A program made the position numbers and the translations under genes. From Chitinophagaceae bacterium (GTDB lineage: Bacteria; Bacteroidota; Bacteroidia; Chitinophagales; Chitinophagaceae), in the NCBI GenBank assembly GCA_023229465.1, contig JALNZE010000035.1, forward strand, positions 1-20,900: 20,900 nucleotides of DNA, given 5' to 3'. The number at the start of each line of letters is the position of its first letter. The stretch's first letter is position 1. Positions 1 to 7,989 of the stretch are shown in pieces. A model generated the notes under the pieces. It ran no database searches. It had not been told where the DNA came from and worked only from the letters and a program-made list of their open reading frames with translations.

Positions 1-415
1 TAGCAATTCGATATTCATAGGTGGCCCATCTTGGCTACCTACCTAATACCGAAGCCCTATGGGTAGCCCCTATGGGGCATATATAATCTGTTGTACGCTT
101 GTTCTACAGAGCTTTTGCCCCTATGGGGCATGGAAAAATTCCATGTGAAAATTATCCCGTAGGGATAAACGATCTGTAGCAATTCGATCAGCATTGAATT
201 CCATGTGAAAATTATCCCGTAGAGATAAACGCTCTGTAGCAATTCGATCAGCATTGAATTCCATGTGAAAATTATCCCGTAGGGATAAACGCTCTGTAGC
301 AAAAAAAAAAACGAAAAAATATTTCTATTGCCCCGTAGGGGCTACCCTGCTTCGCGGCTTACCAAAGACCGAAACCCGCCGGAATTGAACGATGACTATT
401 CGATATTCAAGGGGG
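1..415. repeat. Gene-free repeat cluster (tandem repeats plus short palindromes)
   Basis: This 415-bp stretch at the left edge holds no credible gene. It contains a 60-bp tandem repeat (137-300), several GC-rich palindromes of the form GCCCC-TAT/GTA-GGGGC (66-78, 117-129, 330-342, and a degenerate copy at 54-64), and two copies of the 12-mer ATTCGATATTCA (6-17 and 398-409) close to its two ends. A loosely repeated segment reading GGCTACC then ACCGAA occurs near 32-57 and 340-378. The AraC-type gene on the minus strand ends immediately to the right at 416. The only long open frame here is formed by the repeats themselves. The block resembles the intergenic repeat clusters common in Bacteroidota; its function is unknown. 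Confidence 0.8.
137..300. repeat. 60-bp tandem repeat, 2.7 copies, each with a hairpin core
   Basis: Units lie at 137-196, 197-256 and 257-300 (the last is 44 bp long). The period is exactly 60 bp. Units 1 and 2 differ at two positions (163/223 g to a, 172/232 a to c); unit 3 has g at the first and c at the second. Each unit contains the palindrome TTATCCC-GTA-GGGATAA (152-168, 212-228, 272-288), with 7-bp arms and a 3-nt loop. The change at 223 breaks one arm of the middle copy. A further perfect inverted repeat, CATGGAA-AAA-TTCCATG (129-145), spans the left junction of unit 1. There are no unique spacers, so this is not a CRISPR array. Confidence 0.9.
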
Positions 416-1339
416 CTATTTCAACAATTCACAAGGCTTCAACCCCGTATGCTTCTTGAAGGCCGCGGAAAAATGTGAGATGGAGGAATAGCCAAGCAAC
501 GCGGATACATCGGTTACACTCAATCCTTTTTCATACAAAAGATATTTGGCGTGTTCCATGCGTTGTTGCTGGTAAAAATCAAATATGGTGGTGCCAAAAA
601 CCTCTTTGAAACCTTTTTTCAGGTAACACTCGTTCATGGCTACTTTACGGCTCAGTTCTTTAATGGTAATAGGATCACCGATATGTTGCAATAAAATTTC
701 TCTTGATTGATAAATTCTTTCCCTGCCACTTTCATCTGCCAGGAATTTGCAACTGAAGCCTTCTCCTTTTTCTTCTACCAGGCATTCAAGGCTGTACAAT
801 AACAGCTCATGTATTTTGGCGTTCACAAAAATATTTTCCAGTGACCCGGAATAACTGTGATTGAGTAAACCATCCAGCACATTCCTTTTTTTAATACAAA
901 GTGGGAATATCTTGGTGAAAGCATTGGGATGCCTGAAAGCCAGTACCTCGTCTTTATGATTATTGACTTTTACATTGTGTACAAACTGGTGCAGGAAGCC
1001 AGCCGTAAAATGAAAAGTAAACACATCCACTGTCTGGTGCTTTCCGCCACATATTTGAGTGGGTAACTGCTCGCACTGTGCACAACTTTTTTCCTCGCAA
1101 TACCGGTTACCGGTGATGCAGTAACGGAGCTCAAGATAATTTTCTGTTGGTTTCTTGCTGTTATAATGGTACACCATCATACCCGTATCTTCTGCCACCC
1201 ATGGATGCTGCGCATAGTAACGCTTGATGCTGTACTGGATAGAGCCGGGAATGTCCTGCCCTTTTTCGTACAACAGGTCCATGCCGGGCTCAATACCACC
1301 ATGATGCGAAACCTTTAATATGTCCATTACCTGTACCAT
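416..1339 (-). CDS. AraC-family transcriptional regulator with N-terminal cysteine cluster
   Basis: A 307-residue cytoplasmic DNA-binding regulator. The C-terminal ~95 residues (about 212-307) form a typical AraC/XylS double helix-turn-helix: the first helix pair covers roughly 225-247 and the second, with LSVTDVSALLGYSSISHFSA, about 273-292. The N-terminal ~200 residues are a sensing domain I cannot assign to a ligand. It carries five cysteines in 24 residues (C74, C81, C86, C89, C97), which suggests metal binding or redox sensing (inference). The start at 1339 is the upstream-most ATG. An in-frame ATG at 1327 (MDILKV) is equally possible, and the predicted promoter leaves almost no leader before the first ATG. 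The gene is divergent from gyrB and ends beside the repeat cluster. No target gene can be named from context. Confidence 0.9.
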   Translation of the reverse strand: MVQVMDILKVSHHGGIEPGMDLLYEKGQDIPGSIQYSIKRYYAQHPWVAEDTGMMVYHYNSKKPTENYLELRYCITGNRYCEEKSCAQCEQLPTQICGGKHQTVDVFTFHFTAGFLHQFVHNVKVNNHKDEVLAFRHPNAFTKIFPLCIKKRNVLDGLLNHSYSGSLENIFVNAKIHELLLYSLECLVEEKGEGFSCKFLADESGRERIYQSREILLQHIGDPITIKELSRKVAMNECYLKKGFKEVFGTTIFDFYQQQRMEHAKYLLYEKGLSVTDVSALLGYSSISHFSAAFKKHTGLKPCELLK

Positions 1340-1346
1340 CGAAACG

Positions 1347-1377
1347 CAAATTTAATGTATAAACATCTATTTTGCAA
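1347..1377 (-). promoter_or_regulatory. Predicted promoter of the AraC-family gene
   Basis: On the minus strand there is a perfect Bacteroidota -7 box TAAATTTG (1354-1347), preceded by a -33 type TTG (1377-1375) with exactly 20 bp between them. This fits the known TTG-N17-23-TAnnTTTG pattern. The -7 box ends only 7 nt before the ATG at 1339, so transcription would start at or next to that codon. This favours either a leaderless mRNA or use of the ATG at 1327. Confidence 0.6.
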
Positions 1378-1487
1378 GTTAAAGCCTTCCCCTACTGTCA
1401 TGAAGTCGTCATTTTAACCAGTCACCTCCCCCCATAAAATGGGGAAAAATTGCCTTCTTTTCATCCCGAAAAACCCTTTATTTTCGT

Positions 1488-1495
1488 TAGCTTTG
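1488..1495 (+). promoter_or_regulatory. -7 box of the gyrB promoter
   Basis: TAGCTTTG matches the Bacteroidota -7 consensus TAnnTTTG exactly and lies 43 bp before the gyrB ATG, leaving a leader of about 35 nt. No -33 TTG is found at the usual 17-23 bp spacing upstream, so the call rests on the -7 box alone. Confidence 0.5.
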
Positions 1496-1538
1496 CCCAC
1501 TTCTGAAAATTACTTAAACACAGGACTGACAAGCATTT

Positions 1539-3518
1539 ATGAGTCAAGAACAACAGATTAGTAACGACGCCCAGAATAAGAATTACGGGGCAGATAGTAT
1601 ACAGGTATTGGAAGGATTGGAAGCGGTACGTAAAAGGCCCGCTATGTATATTGGGGATATTGGCGTAAAAGGCCTCCATCACCTGGTATATGAAGTGGTA
1701 GATAACTCCATTGATGAGGCCCTTGCCGGCTATTGCAAAAACATTACCGTTTCAATACACGAAGACAATTCCATCAGTGTTCAGGATGATGGACGGGGTA
1801 TACCCACTGCCATGCATACCAAAGAAAAGCGCAGCGCCCTGGAAGTGGTGATGACCGTATTACATGCCGGCGGTAAATTTGATAAGAATACGTACAAGGT
1901 ATCGGGCGGCTTGCACGGAGTGGGTGTGAGTTGTGTGAATGCACTGAGCGCTAAATTAATTGTGAACGTTCACCGTGAAGGAAAAATATTTGAACAGGAA
2001 TACCATATCGGCGTTCCGCAATATGCTGTTCGTGAGGCCGGTGTAAGCGCCAAAACGGGCACCTATGTTCACTTCTGGCCGGATATGACCATTTTTCAGG
2101 AGTCGGTTTATAAAAGAGAAATCCTGGAAGGCCGTTTGCGTGAACTCTCTTTCCTGAACAGAAGAATCAATATAATAATCATTGATCTGCGTGAGAAAGA
2201 TGAAGAGGGCAATGTGTACACAAAGAATTTTTATAGTGAGGGGGGTATTGTTGAGTTTGTAGAGATGCTGGATAAAAATGGCAACCGCAATCCTTTGATC
2301 CCCTCACCATTATATGTTGATGGACATGATGAGGCCTCTAATGTAGCAGTAGAAGTGGCCCTTACGTATAATGATGATTTTAAGGAACATATTTTCTCTT
2401 ATGTAAACAATATCAACACCATTGAAGGCGGTACACACGTTACCGGTTTCAGGCAGGCATTAACCAGGGTATTTAAAACCTATGGTGATAAACAGGGATT
2501 GTTTGAAAGAGCCAAAGTAACCATTGAAGGGGATGATTTCAGGGAGGGATTAAGCGCCATCATCTCTGTAAAAGTTCCGGAGCCACAATTTGAAGGTCAG
2601 ACAAAAACCAAACTGGGTAACAGCGAGGTTAGCGGAATTGTACAAACAACCGTTGCCCGCGCATTAGAAGCTTTTCTGGAAGAAAACCCCAGGGAAGCGA
2701 AGAATGTTATCTCCAAAATAATTTTGGCTGCCCAGGCCAGGGTGGCTGCCAAGAAAGCACGCGATATGGTGCAGCGCAAAACAGTATTGAGTGGCGGCGG
2801 ATTACCAGGTAAACTGGCTGATTGCAGTGAAAGAGATCCTGAGAAATGCGAATTGTACCTGGTGGAAGGAGATTCTGCCGGTGGTACGGCCAAACAGGGC
2901 CGCGACAGAAGCTACCAGGCCATTCTACCCTTACGTGGTAAGATATTGAACGTAGAAAAAGCGATGGAGCATAAGATCTATGAGAATGAAGAAATCCGTA
3001 ATATGTACACGGCGCTGGGGGTTACCGTAGGTACACCCGAAGATCCAAAAGCATTGAATGTGGTTAAACTTCGGTACCATAAACTCATCATCATGACCGA
3101 TGCCGATGTGGATGGTTCGCATATTGCCACCCTGATTCTTACTTTCATTTTCCGGTACATGAAAGAACTGGTTGAACAGGGCTATGTGTATATAGCACAA
3201 CCCCCTTTATACCTGGTTAAGAAAGGAAAAGAACAGGAATATGCCTATTCTGAGGAACAAAGAAAAGCCTGGATAGCCAAGCTGGGCGGCGGTAAAGACG
3301 ATAGTGTTACCACCCAGCGATACAAGGGTTTGGGTGAGATGAATGCCGATCAGTTATGGGAAACCACCATGGATCCGGCCCGCAGAACCCTGAAACAGGT
3401 AACCATTGAGAGCGCTTTTGAAGCCGATCGTATCTTCAGCATGCTGATGGGTGATGATGTGGCCCCGCGCCGCGAATTCATTGAAAGTCATGCTAAGTAT
3501 GCCAGGATAGACGTATAA
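1539..3518 (+). CDS. gyrB: DNA gyrase subunit B
   Basis: ATPase and TOPRIM subunit of the type IIA topoisomerase that introduces negative supercoils, acting with GyrA, which is not in this window. The 659 residues are full length. The GHKL ATPase domain shows EVVDNSIDEA with the likely catalytic base E52 and N56, DDGRGIP at 83-89, HAGGKF at 109-114 and GGLHGVG at 123-129. QTKTKLG (354-360) carries the conserved lysine contacting ATP. The TOPRIM domain shows EGDSAGG (443-449), PLRGKILN (464-471) and the metal-binding DADVDG (521-526), followed by QRYKGLGEMN (593-602). KQGRDR after EGDSAGG and the overall pattern favour GyrB over ParE. It has its own predicted promoter and is divergent from the AraC-type gene. 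I see no intrinsic terminator after it. Confidence 0.98.
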   Translation: MSQEQQISNDAQNKNYGADSIQVLEGLEAVRKRPAMYIGDIGVKGLHHLVYEVVDNSIDEALAGYCKNITVSIHEDNSISVQDDGRGIPTAMHTKEKRSALEVVMTVLHAGGKFDKNTYKVSGGLHGVGVSCVNALSAKLIVNVHREGKIFEQEYHIGVPQYAVREAGVSAKTGTYVHFWPDMTIFQESVYKREILEGRLRELSFLNRRINIIIIDLREKDEEGNVYTKNFYSEGGIVEFVEMLDKNGNRNPLIPSPLYVDGHDEASNVAVEVALTYNDDFKEHIFSYVNNINTIEGGTHVTGFRQALTRVFKTYGDKQGLFERAKVTIEGDDFREGLSAIISVKVPEPQFEGQTKTKLGNSEVSGIVQTTVARALEAFLEENPREAKNVISKIILAAQARVAAKKARDMVQRKTVLSGGGLPGKLADCSERDPEKCELYLVEGDSAGGTAKQGRDRSYQAILPLRGKILNVEKAMEHKIYENEEIRNMYTALGVTVGTPEDPKALNVVKLRYHKLIIMTDADVDGSHIATLILTFIFRYMKELVEQGYVYIAQPPLYLVKKGKEQEYAYSEEQRKAWIAKLGGGKDDSVTTQRYKGLGEMNADQLWETTMDPARRTLKQVTIESAFEADRIFSMLMGDDVAPRREFIESHAKYARIDV

Positions 3519-3619
3519 TTAAGCATAGACCGGCCCGGAAATTTCAGTTTCCTGAAAAAAATTGGTAGCTTGTGCCATATAACCCATTGTTTATCTACTA
3601 ACTTTTAAATTCTAAAAAC

Positions 3620-3826
3620 ATGGACACATCAAAAATGATCAAAGCATATTGCCTGAAAACAAAGGAAAAAAATGTTCCCCTGCAGGATGCGGTGATTACA
3701 AAAACAGCGAAAGGTGGCTACATGGCCGGTGGCCACGATGGTAAAGGCAATAAAATGGCGGCTATCCTAAGCGAAGCAAAAGCTTTGCAGGCGATTGCAG
3801 ACGGCGTTGCCAAAAAAGGTTTCTAA
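3620..3826 (+). CDS. Small conserved-looking protein of unknown function (68 aa)
   Basis: A 68-residue soluble protein with no signal peptide or membrane segment. The N-terminal half reads MIKAYCLKTKEKNVPLQDAV and the middle is glycine-rich (GGYMAGGHDGKGNKM, about 47 and before), ending in an alanine-rich helix. The layout Y-C-x-K-x-K followed about 40 residues later by G-x-K-M recalls very small zinc-ribbon proteins of the DUF5679 type, but only the first of four expected cysteines is present. If related, it has lost its zinc site (inference). It lies 101 bp after gyrB and is followed by a strong terminator, which supports a real transcribed gene. The function is unknown. Confidence 0.75.
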   Translation: MDTSKMIKAYCLKTKEKNVPLQDAVITKTAKGGYMAGGHDGKGNKMAAILSEAKALQAIADGVAKKGF

Positions 3827-3856
3827 GGCGGGATCATACAGGGAAAAAGAAATTAG

Positions 3857-3885
3857 ATCCGGCCTCATTGGGGTCGGATTTTTTT
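3857..3885 (+). terminator. Rho-independent terminator after the 68-aa gene
   Basis: ATCCGGCCT (3857-3865) pairs with GGGTCGGAT (3871-3879), with G-T wobbles, around a short loop, followed by a run of seven T (3879-3885). It lies 30 bp after the 68-residue gene and just short of the convergent mfd stop. The A-rich flank on the left could let it work weakly in the other direction as well. Confidence 0.75.
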
Positions 3886-3895
3886 ATGACAGGGA

Positions 3896-6800
3896 TTACG
3901 CGGAAGGGGCCGTAACCTCTTTATGCATGAGGGTTAAAAACTGCCGCATGGCTTCCATATTTTTTACATTATCTGCAATGAGCAGGAACATGCGGCCGGT
4001 TTGTTTGAGTCTTGCCTTATTGGTTCCCTTCTGTAAAAAGTTCAATACCCTTTTAAACAGGTCCGATTCAAAATAAGGCGAATCAGGACGATTGATGAAA
4101 TAACACCTGAGTGTACCCTCTTTCAACGTCATCTTCTCAAAGCCAATATCTACGCCCATCCAACGGCATCGTACGGTGGTAAAAAGATCCTCAACCTGTG
4201 CAGGCACCCGTCCAAACCTGTCTACCATCTCGGTATGAAATGCCTGCAACTCTTCTTCTTTTTCACAATTATCGAGACGGGTGTATAAAGACAAGCGCTC
4301 AGTAATACTTTCAACATAACTATCAGGCAACAGAATTTCCAGATCAGTATCAATGGTACAATCACTTACAAAATCATCCTGCTTACTGATCTCTTCTTTA
4401 AACAGGTCCTGGAATGAATTCCGTTTCAGTTCACGCACGGCTTCTTCCAGAATTTTCTGGTACATTTCAAATCCAATCTCTGCCATGAAACCGGTTTGCT
4501 CGCCACCCAGCAAATTACCGGCGCCCCTGATATCCAGGTCGCGCATGGCTATCTGGAAACCACTTCCCAGGTCACTAAACTGCTCCAGGGTTTGTAACCG
4601 TTTTCTCGAATCGGCAGGCAGGGAACCCATGGGCGGCGCCAGTAAATAACAGAATGCTTTCTTATTACTACGGCCCACCCTGCCTCTTAACTGGTGCAGA
4701 TCGCTCAGGCCAAAATGATGGGCATTGTTTACGATAATGGTATTTACATTCGGAATATCCACCCCACTCTCTACAATATTGGTACAAACCAGTACATCAT
4801 ATTTTTTATCAATAAAATCAAGTATCCTTTCTTCCAGTTCATGCCCTTCTAACTGGCCATGGGCAAAACCAATGCTGAGGTCGGGGCAAAGGCCCTGTAT
4901 CATCGCGCTCATTTCCGCGAGGCCCTGAACGCGGTTATGGATAAAGAAAACCTGGCCCCCGCGTTCCGTTTCATAGTAAATAGCCTCACGGATAAAATCA
5001 TCATTAAACACCCGCACTTCTGTTTGTATCGGCTGCCGGTTAGGGGGTGGCGTATTGATGATACTGAGATCCCTGGCGCCCATCAAACTAAATTGCAGGG
5101 TTCGCGGAATGGGCGTTGCGGTAAGTGTTAAGCAATCAACACTCGTTTTTAAAGTCTTTAATTTTTCTTTATGCCCTACCCCAAATTTCTGCTCCTCATC
5201 AATCACCATTAAACCCAGGTTTTTAAATTTCACCTCTTTGCCAAGGATACCATGCGTGCCGATGATGATATCTATTTTTCCTTCTTCCAGTTTTTGCAGG
5301 GTTTCTTTTTTTTCTTTGGATGATTTAAAGCGATTGATAAAATCAACCGTCACCGGAAAATCTTTTAATCTTTCCTGGAAGGTTTTGTAATGCTGAAAAG
5401 CGAGTATCGTAGTAGGAACCAATACAGCAGCCTGTTTACCGTCTAAGCAGGTTTTGAACGCGGCACGGATGGCTACTTCGGTTTTACCAAAACCCACATC
5501 ACCGCAAACCAGCCTGTCCATGGGGCTCTCACTTTCCATATCTTTCTTCACATCGGCAGTAGCCTTGCTCTGGTCGGGTGTATCTTCATAAATAAAGGAA
5601 GCTTCCAGCTCTGTTTGCATATAATTATCCGGCGCATGCGCGAACCCCTGTTGCGATTTTCTTTGCGCGTATAATTTAATCAGATCAAAAGCGATCTCCT
5701 TAACTTTGGCTTTTGTTTTTTCCTTTAGTTTATTCCAAACATCAGAACCCAGTTTATTTATCTTTGGAACGGTTCCTTCTTTACCGGTATACTTGGAAAT
5801 CTTATGCAGTGAATTTATATTTACATACAGGATATCAGTGTCTTTATAAATAATCCGCACCACCTCCTGCACCCTTCCATTGGCTTCCATTTTTTGCAAA
5901 CCACTATACGTACCAACACCATGATCAATATGGGTAACATAATCGCCCGGCTGCAGGTCGCGCAGGGTTTTTAAGGTAAGGGCCTTGTTCTTATTGTATG
6001 CCTGCTTAACCTTGTATTTATGGTATCGCTGAAATACCTGGTGATCCGTATAACACACTACTTTCAGGTCCTCATCTATAAACCCTTCATGTATGCCGGT
6101 AGCCACGGGCACAAACTGTATCTCTGTTTGCAGATCGGCGAAAATACTGTTCAGTCTTTCGAGTTGTTTTACCTGTTCAGCAAAAATATAGATGCCATAC
6201 CCGGCTGCCTCATGCGCTTTCAGGTTGGCAATGAGTAAATCAAAACGGCGGTTGAAAGAAGGTTGTGTTTTGGTATTGAATTCAATTGTAAAGTTGGCCA
6301 GGTGGGCCCTGTACCCAAATTCAACAATATGCCTGTTTTGCAGTTGTTGTTCTACTATCTCCGCTTTCACAAAATCGTTCCAGCTAATTTCTTTAACGAT
6401 TTTGGCGCCATCTTCCTCATCGCTGTTATGCATACGAAACCCGGTGTCGAGCAGACTGATAAAGCCCTGCAGGTCCGCTTCCTGGTGACTGATCTTTTCT
6501 TTGATTACATCCCAGTCTTTCAGCCACACAATCGTATTCTCAGCCACAAATTCAAGCAATGATATTTTCTCATCGCTATCAAATTGTGTTTCAATATTGG
6601 GGATGATATTTACCTGTAATAATTTTCTTTCACTCAACTGTGTTTCCGGATCAAATATCCGTATGCTGTCTACCTCATTACCAAAAAGTTCCACGCGATA
6701 GGGTTTCTCGTTCCCAAAAGAATAAATATCCAGTATACCACCGCGCAGGGCGAACTGCCCGGGTTCATACACAAAATCGGTACGGTCAAATCCATACATC

Positions 6801-7300
6801 ACAAATAATTCCATCAAACTGTTAAGGTTGATGGTATCGTTTGTTTTGATACTGATGATATTAGTTTTGAGTGTTTGGGGTAAGACTACTTTCTCGAAAA
6901 GCGCTTCGGGATAGGTTACAATAATTTTACGGTTACCCCCTGCAGATAATTTGGTAAGCGCCTCTGTACGCAACATCACATGAGAGCTGTTGAGCAACCT
7001 GAAATTTTTCCGGTTCTTAAAAGAGGATGGAAAATAAAACAGGTCGGGGGCATGGGTCAGGTTTTCCAGCGTATTATGAAAATAGGCCGCTTCTTCGGCA
7101 TCATTCAGCACCACCAAATGGTTTAACTGCCGGCAATTGGGATGCATAAACACCGAGCTTACTACAAACGCTGAACTGCTACCCAGTAGATTTTTAAGAA
7201 AGATTCGTTGCGTTTCGGCAAAAGAAAGCCTGTCCGCGAGCAGAAAAAGCCGGGGTGAATTTTGGTACTGCTCCAACAACACATTCAGATTCATAGCCAC
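3896..7300 (-). CDS. mfd: Transcription-repair coupling factor Mfd
   Basis: An ATP-driven translocase that removes RNA polymerase stalled at DNA lesions and recruits UvrA. At 1134 residues it is the normal length for the family. The UvrB-like N-terminal region (about 1-340) contains LRGGILDIYSFG (185-196). The RNA polymerase-interacting domain lies near 448-510 (PGDYVTHIDHGVGTYSGL). The RecG-like motor follows: Walker A GDVGFGKTEVA (600-610), DEEQ box (701-704), TATPIPRT (727-734), NIVESGVDIP (841-850) and QLRGRVGR (870-877). The C-terminal TRCF domain covers roughly 980-1085. An alternative start two codons later (MNLN) is possible. It converges on the 68-residue gene and has a predicted -7 box upstream. 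Confidence 0.98.
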   Translation of the reverse strand: MAMNLNVLLEQYQNSPRLFLLADRLSFAETQRIFLKNLLGSSSAFVVSSVFMHPNCRQLNHLVVLNDAEEAAYFHNTLENLTHAPDLFYFPSSFKNRKNFRLLNSSHVMLRTEALTKLSAGGNRKIIVTYPEALFEKVVLPQTLKTNIISIKTNDTINLNSLMELFVMYGFDRTDFVYEPGQFALRGGILDIYSFGNEKPYRVELFGNEVDSIRIFDPETQLSERKLLQVNIIPNIETQFDSDEKISLLEFVAENTIVWLKDWDVIKEKISHQEADLQGFISLLDTGFRMHNSDEEDGAKIVKEISWNDFVKAEIVEQQLQNRHIVEFGYRAHLANFTIEFNTKTQPSFNRRFDLLIANLKAHEAAGYGIYIFAEQVKQLERLNSIFADLQTEIQFVPVATGIHEGFIDEDLKVVCYTDHQVFQRYHKYKVKQAYNKNKALTLKTLRDLQPGDYVTHIDHGVGTYSGLQKMEANGRVQEVVRIIYKDTDILYVNINSLHKISKYTGKEGTVPKINKLGSDVWNKLKEKTKAKVKEIAFDLIKLYAQRKSQQGFAHAPDNYMQTELEASFIYEDTPDQSKATADVKKDMESESPMDRLVCGDVGFGKTEVAIRAAFKTCLDGKQAAVLVPTTILAFQHYKTFQERLKDFPVTVDFINRFKSSKEKKETLQKLEEGKIDIIIGTHGILGKEVKFKNLGLMVIDEEQKFGVGHKEKLKTLKTSVDCLTLTATPIPRTLQFSLMGARDLSIINTPPPNRQPIQTEVRVFNDDFIREAIYYETERGGQVFFIHNRVQGLAEMSAMIQGLCPDLSIGFAHGQLEGHELEERILDFIDKKYDVLVCTNIVESGVDIPNVNTIIVNNAHHFGLSDLHQLRGRVGRSNKKAFCYLLAPPMGSLPADSRKRLQTLEQFSDLGSGFQIAMRDLDIRGAGNLLGGEQTGFMAEIGFEMYQKILEEAVRELKRNSFQDLFKEEISKQDDFVSDCTIDTDLEILLPDSYVESITERLSLYTRLDNCEKEEELQAFHTEMVDRFGRVPAQVEDLFTTVRCRWMGVDIGFEKMTLKEGTLRCYFINRPDSPYFESDLFKRVLNFLQKGTNKARLKQTGRMFLLIADNVKNMEAMRQFLTLMHKEVTAPSA

Positions 7301-7330
7301 AAAATCGATATCGGGTTCCTATATGGATTG

Positions 7331-7338
7331 CAAATATA
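7331..7338 (-). promoter_or_regulatory. -7 box of the mfd promoter
   Basis: On the minus strand TATATTTG (7338-7331) matches the Bacteroidota -7 consensus TAnnTTTG exactly and lies 30 bp before the mfd start. No TTG is found at standard -33 spacing. The gap between mfd and the upstream lipoprotein gene is 135 bp, consistent with mfd having its own promoter. Confidence 0.45.
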
Positions 7339-7435
7339 GTTAGCAGGCAGGAAAAGCCCCGATTGAATATCAAATACCGCTATCGAATAATACAATGAGC
7401 AACTCTTCGGAATTCGATGTTCGTTATTCGACAGG

Positions 7436-7900
7436 CTAATAGCTTGCCCTGGAACTTACCAACAGGTTGGCTTTCGTAAGCTTCCCTTCTTCTACAGTAA
7501 AAAGGGCGATATGATTGCTGCTGTCGAACAGGTTCGCATAGAACCACTTTCCCTGCTTAATAAATACCGAATAGGACCCCGGCGCTAAGGCAATAGCATA
7601 TGCCCCGGTACTATCTGTTTGAACAGAATCAACCAGTTTGGTACTGATTGCAGTATAGGCCGGCGAACTGCCCATCCGGCTTACCTGGCTGATATGGGTG
7701 GGTTCATATATAAAAACTGTTGTTAAAATTCCTACCGGCTCAGATGGCGCCGCTCCCTTCATGGGCATTTGATTACCCGTTAATTCAGTAATTTGACCTG
7801 TTAAACCCTGCGATATGGACAAAGAATGCATCTTTTTGGCCGGTGAACAGGCAGGAATGATACCACTTAGCGAACAAAGAATAAAAAGAATCTGTTTCAT
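7436..7900 (-). CDS. Small lipoprotein with carboxypeptidase regulatory-like fold
   Basis: A 154-residue predicted lipoprotein. The first 17 residues are a short hydrophobic signal ending in a lipobox-like IPAC, which makes C18 the lipidated residue. The mature part (about 31-150) reads as a single beta-sandwich: GQITELTGNQMP near 35-46, then TDSTGAYAIALAPGSYSVFI (95-114), the typical strand-turn-strand of carboxypeptidase regulatory-like domains, then KWFYANLFD and a C-terminal SRASY. Such domains are common in Bacteroidota envelope proteins and usually play structural or binding roles; no enzymatic motif is visible. It is divergent from the secreted S8 protease across an 89-bp gap, so shared regulation is possible but not shown. 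Confidence 0.8.
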   Translation of the reverse strand: MKQILFILCSLSGIIPACSPAKKMHSLSISQGLTGQITELTGNQMPMKGAAPSEPVGILTTVFIYEPTHISQVSRMGSSPAYTAISTKLVDSVQTDSTGAYAIALAPGSYSVFIKQGKWFYANLFDSSNHIALFTVEEGKLTKANLLVSSRASY

Positions 7901-7989
7901 ACATCACTTTGAATGATGAAAGTATCTAATTTAGTGAATAATCCACCTGATTTTTTTATGAGATGGGCGGCAAGTAAATTTAAACGGTT

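Noticed and set aside
137..300. Possible CRISPR array
   Set aside because: The 60-bp units are contiguous with no unique spacers and there are no cas genes.
57..302. 81-residue open frame on the minus strand
   Set aside because: It is built from the 60-bp repeats: the same peptide segment recurs about every 20 residues, and there is no start context or family similarity. An exact multiple-of-three period keeps any frame open.
3542..3557. Hairpin TTTCAG/CTGAAA after gyrB as a terminator
   Set aside because: The stem is weak and AT-rich and is followed by A, not T, on the gyrB strand.
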